Made by a program: the position numbers and the translations under genes. Shown here in pieces: positions 57,472-64,000 of a DNA stretch of 64,000 nt; the stretch's first letter is position 1; the number at the start of each line of letters is the position of its first letter. The DNA is taken from contig NZ_JADEWO010000013.1 of assembly GCF_015207605.1 (NCBI RefSeq), forward strand, positions 1 through 64,000, given 5' to 3'. This DNA is from Oculatella sp. LEGE 06141 (GTDB taxonomy: Bacteria > Cyanobacteriota > Cyanobacteriia > Elainellales > Elainellaceae). The notes under the pieces were generated by a model that saw only the letters and a list, made by a program, of their open reading frames with translations, did no database searches and was not told the DNA's origin.

Positions 57472-58917
57472 TTATTTTAATGCAATCAACCAATTCTTTT
57501 GGTTTTGCTTGACTTCAAAAGCGCTAACTGATTGCAGGAACTTGATAAAGGTTCCAGTTAGCTTCAAATCTTCTTTGATCACCGCGTTGATACTTTTCTT
57601 GTACTGTTTGTTAAACTCGGCACCTAGCAGCGTGACTGGAATATAACCTCCTGCTGATTTGGCAGGCTTCAACTGTTTCAAGAGTTGGAGCAGCAGGGTT
57701 TCTAAATCTTTCGCCGAATTAAGTTTGTCCAGCGTTTTGTTGGTTGAAGTTGAAGTGCCTAAAACAGCTTCTTGATCTGTTTGAGGTACTGTCGATGGGG
57801 CTATAAATAGTGAAACAAACGGTTCGGTTTGCCCTGGCGGTTGATGAACAACAAACTCTTCGGGATAGTCTAAAAGAAAATCTTTAACTTTCTTGCCGTC
57901 AGGATAATGAGCCGTTAGTGCCTGACTAATGGTTAGCTGATTTCGTTGGTGGAACAGTTGTGAGAGGCGAGAAACTTTGATCCAGGAACTGTTGGTTTGT
58001 TGGGTTTCTTCTTTGATCAGCGTTTTGCTCCAGCTCATTAGTGTCTTTAACGATAGTGTTTCTGCTTTTGGATAATAGGCTGTGCTTAGCCCTGTTTGAA
58101 TATTGGTTAGGGTGATTTTCTCTCCTCGACGGTGGACAGAATAAACCGTCAGCCCGTGAACCTGTAAACGATTACGCAAATGATTGAAGTCTTGATCGGT
58201 GGCGCACACCAAAACTTCTTTAGCATTTGGGTATTGAGAGAAGATAGACGAACCGTATGCCGTCATCTCCATATCTGCGCTATTTTTGCGAGCCGGAACA
58301 TGGATCATTTGATATCCACGTTTGTGAAAATCGGCATCCTTGTTGCCCATGCTTTTCCAATTTGCAAATGCAACTTTGACGCGAATTGGATAGGTACATT
58401 GCTCTGCTAAAAACGCTTCAACTTTGGAGTCGAGCGGCAAATTTTCGGCATCCAGTAAAAGAATAGCGATCGCCTCTTTTAGTGAATGGTTGTTAGCAGA
58501 AATGTCTTTGCTTTGCGGAGGAGGAGAAGTATTTGTAGAATGCTGAACTGCTTGATGCGTTGAATTGACGGATTGCACCATCAAGGCTTCGATTTGATTT
58601 AATAATAGTTGATAGCTGGATGATGTAAAAAAAACGGGAATCAATATTTGATGTAAGAAATGCTCCATCTGAGCTTTCAACGTGTTGTAAGTTTTGGCTG
58701 AACCCAGGGTTGCTGCCAATTTTCTGGTAAAAGCAACCTGATGTTGCTGGAGTGAAACGGTTTGATATTTCTCAACTAGCCAAAGGGGTTCTTTTTTTTG
58801 TACCGCAACGATCGCTTGATGAACCAACACGCTAATTTGTTCAACAACCGTCTTTTGATGCACCGTCGCTAAAGTTAGCTCTCTTTCCACATCGGTTTCA
58901 TGTGCCACAGATTTCAT
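57472..58917 (-). CDS. NYN-domain protein with C-terminal OST-HTH/LOTUS domain
   Basis: 481 residues from ATG 58915-58917. The N-terminal ~145 residues have no recognised domain. Residues 150-265 are a NYN (LabA/DUF88-type PIN) nuclease fold with conserved acids Asp156 (ILLLDAENLP), Asp215 (SADMEMTA) and Asp241/243 (CATDQDFNHL). Residues about 307-370 look like a winged helix, and residues about 405-480 match the LOTUS/OST-HTH pattern (GGYIPVTLLGAEFNKQYKKSI, LTGTFIKFLQSVSAFEV). NYN-LOTUS combinations are known in bacteria and in eukaryotic MARF1 and are tied to RNA recognition and cleavage. Confidence 0.85.
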   Translation of the reverse strand: MKSVAHETDVERELTLATVHQKTVVEQISVLVHQAIVAVQKKEPLWLVEKYQTVSLQQHQVAFTRKLAATLGSAKTYNTLKAQMEHFLHQILIPVFFTSSSYQLLLNQIEALMVQSVNSTHQAVQHSTNTSPPPQSKDISANNHSLKEAIAILLLDAENLPLDSKVEAFLAEQCTYPIRVKVAFANWKSMGNKDADFHKRGYQMIHVPARKNSADMEMTAYGSSIFSQYPNAKEVLVCATDQDFNHLRNRLQVHGLTVYSVHRRGEKITLTNIQTGLSTAYYPKAETLSLKTLMSWSKTLIKEETQQTNSSWIKVSRLSQLFHQRNQLTISQALTAHYPDGKKVKDFLLDYPEEFVVHQPPGQTEPFVSLFIAPSTVPQTDQEAVLGTSTSTNKTLDKLNSAKDLETLLLQLLKQLKPAKSAGGYIPVTLLGAEFNKQYKKSINAVIKEDLKLTGTFIKFLQSVSAFEVKQNQKNWLIALK

Positions 58918-59130
58918 ATCAGCCCTCTCAGAAGGTTGGATATTAGCGTTGGCAAGCCTCTCGCCTGGCGGACGGCTTGTTGTCTAGAATTCACTATTTT
59001 GGTGAAACCCTATCAGCAGCACAGGCCATTTATCAAGTAGAGCGGAGTGTATTTGGAAACTTGAGTCGCTATTGAGCGTGAAACTCCATCTCGTTTCATA
59101 ATGAGAGGAGACGCTTCACATTGCTTTACT

Positions 59131-60642
59131 ATGGCGAGAGACCTGCGGGAATTCCTAAAACAGATTGAACAGCGAGGACAACTGCGGCGAATTAGCGCCT
59201 TAGTCGATCCAAATTTAGAAGTTGCTGAAATATCCAACCGAATGTTGCAGCAGGGTGGGCCAGCGCTGTTGTTTGAGAACGTGAAGGGTTCTCCCCACTC
59301 GATCGCCATTAACGTTATGGGAACCGTAGAGCGCATCTGTTGGGCGATGAACATGGAGCATCCCGAAGAGCTAGAAACGCTCGGCAAAAAGTTAGGGATG
59401 CTGCAACAGCCCAAGCCACCGAAGAAAATTTCCCAGGCGATCGAATTTGGCAAGGTGCTGTTTGATGTCGTGAGAGCCAAACCCGGTCGCGACTTTTTGC
59501 CACTGTGTCAGCAGGTGGTTATTAAGGATGATGAACTGGACTTGAACCAGGTTCCGATGATTCGTCCCTACTGTGGCGATGCCGGGAAAATCATTACGCT
59601 CGGTCTGGTCATTACCAAAGACTGTGAGACTGGAACACCGAATGTTGGGGTGTATCGGCTTCAGCTTCAGTCTAAAAACACAATGACGGTTCACTGGTTA
59701 TCGGTACGGGGTGGCGCAAGGCATTTGCGGAAAGCGGCAGAGCGGGGCAAAAAGCTAGAGGTGGCGATCGCTCTGGGGGTTGACCCGTTGATCATTATGG
59801 CGGCGGCAACGCCAATTCCAGTTGACCTGTCGGAGTGGCTGTTTGCGGGGCTGTATGGCGGTTCTGGTGTTCACTTAGCGAAATGTAAGACCGTTGATTT
59901 AGAAGTTCCGGCAGATTCAGAGTTTGTGTTGGAAGGTACGATCACGCCTGGGGAAGTATTGCCGGACGGGCCTTTTGGCGATCACATGGGCTATTACGGC
60001 GGGGTTGAAGACTCGCCGCTGGTTCGCTTTCACTGCATGACCCACCGCCGCGATCCGGTCTACCTCACCACCTTTAGCGGTCGCCCGCCCAAAGAGGAAG
60101 CCATGATGGCGATCGCGCTAAACCGAATTTATACGCCGATCCTGCGGCAGCAAGTTTCAGAAATTGTGGACTTCTTTCTGCCAATGGAAGCGCTGAGCTA
60201 CAAGGCCGCCATCATCTCGATCGACAAAGCGTATCCAGGTCAGGCTCGACGAGCAGCGCTGGCCTTTTGGAGCGCACTGCCGCAGTTTACGTACACCAAG
60301 TTTGTAATTGTGGTTGATAAATCAATTAATATCCGCGATCCGCGTCAGGTGGTGTGGGCGATTACGTCCAAGGTTGACCCGGTTCGAGACGTATTTATCT
60401 TGCCCGAAACGCCATTCGACACGCTGGATTTTGCCAGCGAACGGATTGGTCTGGGTGGACGCATGGGCATTGATGCCACAACAAAAGTGTCACCTGAAAC
60501 TGATCATGCCTGGGGCGAGCCGCTGGAATCTGACCCTGATGTGGCAGCAATGGTAGAACGGCGATGGGCAGAATACGGTTTGGCTGATTTGTCACTGGGC
60601 GAGGTTGATCCAAACCTGTTTGGTTATGACATTCGATCGTGA
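59131..60642 (+). CDS. UbiD-family decarboxylase
   Basis: 503 residues from ATG 59131 (MARDLREFLKQIEQRGQ). UbiD features are LEVAEISNRMLQQGGPALLFENVKGS, the prFMN/metal region NVGVYRLQLQ and VHWLSVRGGARHL, and EFVLEGTITPGEVLPDGPFGDHMGYYGG with the catalytic Glu. These prenylated-FMN enzymes decarboxylate unsaturated or aromatic acids; the cyanobacterial homologue is thought to act in plastoquinone-related quinone synthesis. No ubiX gene is adjacent. Confidence 0.9.
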   Translation: MARDLREFLKQIEQRGQLRRISALVDPNLEVAEISNRMLQQGGPALLFENVKGSPHSIAINVMGTVERICWAMNMEHPEELETLGKKLGMLQQPKPPKKISQAIEFGKVLFDVVRAKPGRDFLPLCQQVVIKDDELDLNQVPMIRPYCGDAGKIITLGLVITKDCETGTPNVGVYRLQLQSKNTMTVHWLSVRGGARHLRKAAERGKKLEVAIALGVDPLIIMAAATPIPVDLSEWLFAGLYGGSGVHLAKCKTVDLEVPADSEFVLEGTITPGEVLPDGPFGDHMGYYGGVEDSPLVRFHCMTHRRDPVYLTTFSGRPPKEEAMMAIALNRIYTPILRQQVSEIVDFFLPMEALSYKAAIISIDKAYPGQARRAALAFWSALPQFTYTKFVIVVDKSINIRDPRQVVWAITSKVDPVRDVFILPETPFDTLDFASERIGLGGRMGIDATTKVSPETDHAWGEPLESDPDVAAMVERRWAEYGLADLSLGEVDPNLFGYDIRS

Positions 60643-60700
60643 GCCGAATCGGGTTGGTGTGGTTCACGGTTTGGGAACCTGGCTCAGCCGTTGAACAACT

Positions 60701-60719
60701 TACAGCAGTTCTCAATCGA
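60701..60719 (+). repeat. 19-bp direct repeat, copy 1
   Basis: TACAGCAGTTCTCAATCGA is found here and exactly again at 63982-64000. The two copies flank the glycosyltransferase block. Confidence 0.85.
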
Positions 60720-60796
60720 GTCAGCCACCGTCTCGCCAAGATGGGGGTGGGGTGTAGTGTTTGGTGTGGGGTGGATGCCAATGGAAATGGCTGTAA

Positions 60797-61756
60797 CTAT
60801 GACGACCTGAGGCGGTTGAGCATGTGTTGCGCGATCGGAGGCGAGAAGAGGATCTGCACGCTAATCTTGAGGGCAACGATCGCCATCAGCCGGGTTCGCT
60901 TTAGCAGTAACGAGCCATCATAGCGGATAGCATTCAGCCAATAACGGGTGGCAGTGATGCTTCTCTGTCGTGAGGGCATTCCGTCGATCGCCTTGAAGGT
61001 TAGAAACAGGTATAACGTCGCCAAGCTGCGAGGTTTGAGAGCCTGAATGGCTTGAGGCGCACGCTGAAATTCACGATCGAGGATTTGACGGCAGGCTCGT
61101 TCCAACCGAACCACATTGGTAGACATAGAGCCAGGGGAGGCGCGATAGAGAATTTGGGGCGATCGCACCACGGCAAATTCGTAACGGGCGGCTAACCGCA
61201 ACCCCATATCCCAGTCTTGAGCGGCTGGCAATGATTCATCAAAGCCGCCCACATTGGTCAATGCCTGCTTTTGCACCAACAGGTTCGAGCCGTTCTCTAA
61301 AAAGTTGCTGACCAGTAAATCAGCATACACGTTGCCACTGGGGCTTAAATGTCTGCCGTGCCGCACAAACTGCCCGCAGGTGTCGATCCAATCCGTCCAG
61401 CTATAGGCAACTGCCGCCTGGGGGTGCTGTTGCAGCGCATCAAGCTGCTTTTCTAGTTTGTCGGATGTCCAGAGGTCATCAGCATCCAAAAATGAAATGA
61501 ATTCTCCCGATGCTTGAGCGATACCGCGATTACGGGCGATCGCCAATCCACCATTGGGATACGACAAGACCTTCAGGCGCGGATCGTGAATGCGATCGAC
61601 TACATTCAGCGTGGCATCGTTCGATCCATCATTGATCACAATCACTTCAAGCGCGGTGATAGTTTGATCCAGGGCAGAGGCGATCGTGGCTTGAATCGTC
61701 TCGGCGGCATTGAACGCTGGGATGACCACTGAAACGAGTGGCATCATAGACTGCAA
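60797..61756 (-). CDS. Family 2 glycosyltransferase
   Basis: 319 residues from ATG 61754-61756; Met4 or Met5 are alternatives. The GT-A fold shows VSVVIPAFNAAETIQATIASAL, VIVINDGSNDATLNVV, the DADD metal site (FLDADDLWTSDK) and QDWDMGLRLAARYEF. It lacks the HpsE features of its two neighbours, so it probably adds a different sugar. It is the last of three same-strand glycosyltransferases. Confidence 0.9.
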   Translation of the reverse strand: MQSMMPLVSVVIPAFNAAETIQATIASALDQTITALEVIVINDGSNDATLNVVDRIHDPRLKVLSYPNGGLAIARNRGIAQASGEFISFLDADDLWTSDKLEKQLDALQQHPQAAVAYSWTDWIDTCGQFVRHGRHLSPSGNVYADLLVSNFLENGSNLLVQKQALTNVGGFDESLPAAQDWDMGLRLAARYEFAVVRSPQILYRASPGSMSTNVVRLERACRQILDREFQRAPQAIQALKPRSLATLYLFLTFKAIDGMPSRQRSITATRYWLNAIRYDGSLLLKRTRLMAIVALKISVQILFSPPIAQHMLNRLRSS

Positions 61757-61793
61757 CCCGCTTGCATTAGGGTGACTAAGGGTGGCTGACGCA

Positions 61794-62741
61794 TCAGGAA
61801 AGACGGTTTTTTACGACATAAAAAGGACTCAGCACGCTGCCTAGAAAGAATTGCAGTTCAAAGGCGGCAATCAGGTTGGTGCTGAACTGTCCGCGATACC
61901 GGATCAGATGTAAGGCAATGCGGCGCAAATTTCCCAGTATGGTGCGGATGCAAATGATTGGAATTTGCCAGGGAGCGGCTGTTACCAAACGAAGCTGACA
62001 GGTTGCTAATCCAGTGCTACGGGCAAGAGTGAGCAGGTAGCCTCGTTCCAGTCGCTGGCGCGGAATTTGGTGGCTTAAATGCATGGTGGGGCAGTACCAA
62101 ATTTCCCAGCCTGCTTTGTGTAAATGCAGTAGCGCTTCGTAATCTTCACCTGCCACGAGCGATCGCTGCCTGCGACCGCGTAGCCTGAGCTGTTTCGGCA
62201 CATTCTGGTACCATGCCTGCTGACGCACGACCAGCCCTGCGCCGGGTGGTAATCTGAGCTGCCCCGGTTCAAACTGGCGAGAGGCACCTCCGGGATGACG
62301 AATGGCTAAAAATGCCTGAATGCGTTTGAACTGCTCTGGTGGCGGGACTTCAAACTCGCCGTGAATTTGCCCGCTAAATGCTCCGGCCTGGGGGTGGTCT
62401 TGTCCAAAGGCGTGGGCGTTAGCTATCCAATTGGGTGCGGGGAAGTTGTCGTCGTCTAAAAACGCCACAAATTCACCCTGCGCTTCTTCGATGCCCCGTT
62501 GACGGGCCGAAGCCAGTCCTTGCTTAGCCGCAAAACAATATCGGAGTGGGAAGGGATAGTCCCAATGGGTCTGATATGCCTGGACGATCGCGGCGGTGTT
62601 GTCGGTGCTGTTGTTATCGACGACCAAAATTTCCCAGGTCAACGGTTCGGGAGTCACTTGCGATCGCAACCGTTCCAGCACCAGCGGCAGACGAGTTGCT
62701 CCATTGTAGGTTGGCACTACTACTGTGAAATCAAGCCCCAT
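61794..62741 (-). CDS. HpsE-like family 2 glycosyltransferase, copy A
   Basis: 315 residues from ATG 62739-62741. GT-A features are FTVVVPTYNGATRLPLVLERL, EILVVDNNSTDNTAAIV and the DDDN site (FLDDDNFPAPNW). It continues with GEFEVPPPEQFKRIQAFLAI, LPPGAGLVVRQQAW and LVAGEDYEALLHLHKAGWEIWY, the pattern annotated in cyanobacteria as hormogonium polysaccharide biosynthesis glycosyltransferase HpsE. It is a paralogue of the next gene, 33 bases away. Confidence 0.88.
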   Translation of the reverse strand: MGLDFTVVVPTYNGATRLPLVLERLRSQVTPEPLTWEILVVDNNSTDNTAAIVQAYQTHWDYPFPLRYCFAAKQGLASARQRGIEEAQGEFVAFLDDDNFPAPNWIANAHAFGQDHPQAGAFSGQIHGEFEVPPPEQFKRIQAFLAIRHPGGASRQFEPGQLRLPPGAGLVVRQQAWYQNVPKQLRLRGRRQRSLVAGEDYEALLHLHKAGWEIWYCPTMHLSHQIPRQRLERGYLLTLARSTGLATCQLRLVTAAPWQIPIICIRTILGNLRRIALHLIRYRGQFSTNLIAAFELQFFLGSVLSPFYVVKNRLS

Positions 62742-62774
62742 AGCACCCCTCTCATCATTGGTTCATCCATCGGT

Positions 62775-63761
62775 TTACAAAGACTCCACCTCAGTTGTTG
62801 GCATTAACTGTGGCTCTCTACGGCGCAAATAGCCGTTGTTATGGAGGTAAAAAGGGCTAATGAGGCTACTGAGATATAGCTCTAACTCACAAACTGCCGC
62901 TAAATCTGTACGGATAGTGCGGCGATATTTAGCCAGATGAACTGCAACCTTGCGGAGGTCGTTAAGCATATAGACCACTCTCATCAACGGGCGATATTGC
63001 GGCTTAGTGCTGGCCATGCGAGTGGCATAACGGCTCAAGCCAATTCCGCGAAAGAACGACATCAGATAAGGCCGTTCAAATCGCCATTGAGGAATTTTGT
63101 GGGTGATGGTCATGTTGGGGTTGTGCCAAATTTCCCACGGCGATCGCTGCATATGAGCTAGAGCTTCTGTATCTTCCCCCGTCAGCATATTGCCAGTGAC
63201 TCGACCGTTGAGAATCGTTTGTTCGGGTACGCAGTTCGTCCACGCCTGTTTGCGTATCACTAAGCCAGCCGAGGGTGGCAATATCTTGCGGGAACGTTTG
63301 TATAAAGAGGGAGTTGTCCCTCGTTGAATAATGGCGAAATAGGGAAGCAATCGCTTGAAGTGTTGAGGGGGTTCGACCTCAAACTCACCGTTAATGCGAC
63401 TGCCGATCGCTCCGGCATTGGGGTTGGCATGGGCAAAGCGAACAGCGGCGGCAACCCAGCGGTCTGCCGGAAGATTGTCATCATCCAGGAACCCAATCAA
63501 ATCGCTGCTTGCGGTTCGAATGGCACGTTTGCGTGCAAACGCAGCACCTTGCTCTGGTTCCAAGCAGTAGCGAAGCGGATACGGGAAATTGGCCTGATAG
63601 CGCTGAACTATCTCGCGTGTTCGATCGCTACTGTTATTATCGATGACCAAAATCTCCCAGGCCAGACCGTCTACATCAATTTGCGATCGCAGACACTCCA
63701 GCACGTCTGGTAAACGCTGCTCGCCATTGAAGGTGGGAATGGCTACGGTGAAATCGATCAT
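62775..63761 (-). CDS. hpsE: HpsE-like family 2 glycosyltransferase, copy B
   Basis: 328 residues from ATG 63759-63761. Same architecture as copy A: FTVAIPTFNGEQRLPDVLECL, EILVIDNNSSDRTREIV, FLDDDNLPADRW, GEFEVEPPQHFKRLLPYFAI, LTGEDTEALAHMQRSPWEIWH. The C-terminus (VYMLNDLRKVAVHLAKYRRTIRTDL, LYLSSLISPFYL) matches HpsE best of the two. In Nostoc the hps genes make the slime needed for hormogonium gliding. It heads the three-gene glycosyltransferase run. Confidence 0.88.
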   Translation of the reverse strand: MIDFTVAIPTFNGEQRLPDVLECLRSQIDVDGLAWEILVIDNNSSDRTREIVQRYQANFPYPLRYCLEPEQGAAFARKRAIRTASSDLIGFLDDDNLPADRWVAAAVRFAHANPNAGAIGSRINGEFEVEPPQHFKRLLPYFAIIQRGTTPSLYKRSRKILPPSAGLVIRKQAWTNCVPEQTILNGRVTGNMLTGEDTEALAHMQRSPWEIWHNPNMTITHKIPQWRFERPYLMSFFRGIGLSRYATRMASTKPQYRPLMRVVYMLNDLRKVAVHLAKYRRTIRTDLAAVCELELYLSSLISPFYLHNNGYLRRREPQLMPTTEVESL

Positions 63762-64000
63762 CCTGATGAGGTTGCAAGCATACGTCTAAACAATACGCAG
63801 CTTCAATTTCGTCTGACCTCAGTGATTCTCTTCAAATCGTTTCGACTTTGCTAGAAAAACGCAAAAACCTCTGTAAACATGCGTAGGGTTGCGGCGCAAC
63901 ATGGCTATGGTAATCCGTTGATCCAGTTGGGGAATATGGACAGGCCAACGCTGCCTACGTATCGTTTGGTAGAAATGTTAATACAGCAGTTCTCAATCGA
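63762..64000. other. Upstream region of the hpsE run, up to window edge
   Basis: About 240 bases without a gene. It ends with the second copy of the 19-bp repeat. Confidence 0.45.
63982..64000 (+). repeat. 19-bp direct repeat, copy 2 (at window edge)
   Basis: Exact match to 60701-60719, same orientation; it may continue past the edge. Confidence 0.85.

Noticed and set aside
60639-60923. 94-residue forward frame after the UbiD gene
   Set aside because: It overlaps the glycosyltransferase gene in antisense and has no domain.

Overview
The window reads as a chromosomal segment of a filamentous or mat-forming, Leptolyngbya-like cyanobacterium. Evidence for this is the split RNA polymerase genes (rpoC1/rpoC2), photosynthesis genes (psbX, a high-light-inducible protein, petJ, nblA, heme oxygenase, Gap2), cyanobacteria-restricted families (Ycf66, CPP1-like, cyAbrB, DUF2996) and many copies of the HIP1 octamer GCGATCGC (for example 7929-7936 and 39053-39060). 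I saw no rRNA, tRNA, CRISPR array, prophage or intact insertion sequence.

Layout. 1-5.2 kb: a membrane protein cut by the left edge, cyAbrB, succinate dehydrogenase/fumarate reductase FeS subunit, an Hlip and an exported protease carrying PPC domains. 5.2-10.6 kb: two tandem TolB-like lipoproteins, Ycf66, the 39-residue psbX, YggT, accC and ho1. 11-17.5 kb: gap2, an OmpR-type regulator, a CPP1-like protein, a HAD phosphatase, a PNPOx-like protein paired with an InrS-like metal sensor, and an HtrA/Deg protease. 17.6-29 kb: the housekeeping run rpsT-tatD-rpoB-rpoC1-rpoC2 on the minus strand. 29-34.8 kb: hisD-usp, then thrC with a CysO-like and a MoaD-like sulfur carrier on either side, and a DUF2996 protein.

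34.9-40 kb is the most interesting part. A BlaI-type repressor and an M56 membrane protease (PetR/PetP-like) are divergent from petJ (cytochrome c6). petJ is followed by a tight run: a TPR protein, a His-rich exported protein, a membrane protein that joins a TauE/SafE-UreH-like metal-transport domain to a ferric-reductase/MsrQ-like heme domain, and an exported protein predicted to start with His after signal cleavage. I read this as a copper-responsive electron-carrier switch linked to a possible metal reduction and uptake module. The control part rests on homology and position; the transport part is inference.

40-64 kb: GNAT, FAD oxidoreductase, isochorismatase-like hydrolase, a kinase-TPR protein, pgi, livM-livG, a second Ser/Thr kinase, a two-domain UspA protein, nblA, ribBA, argC, a NYN-LOTUS RNA-related protein, a UbiD-family decarboxylase, and three family 2 glycosyltransferases, two of them tandem HpsE-like (hormogonium polysaccharide). 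A 19-base direct repeat lies on both sides of the glycosyltransferase block. Degenerate interspersed repeats occur near the left edge and between htrA and rpoC2.
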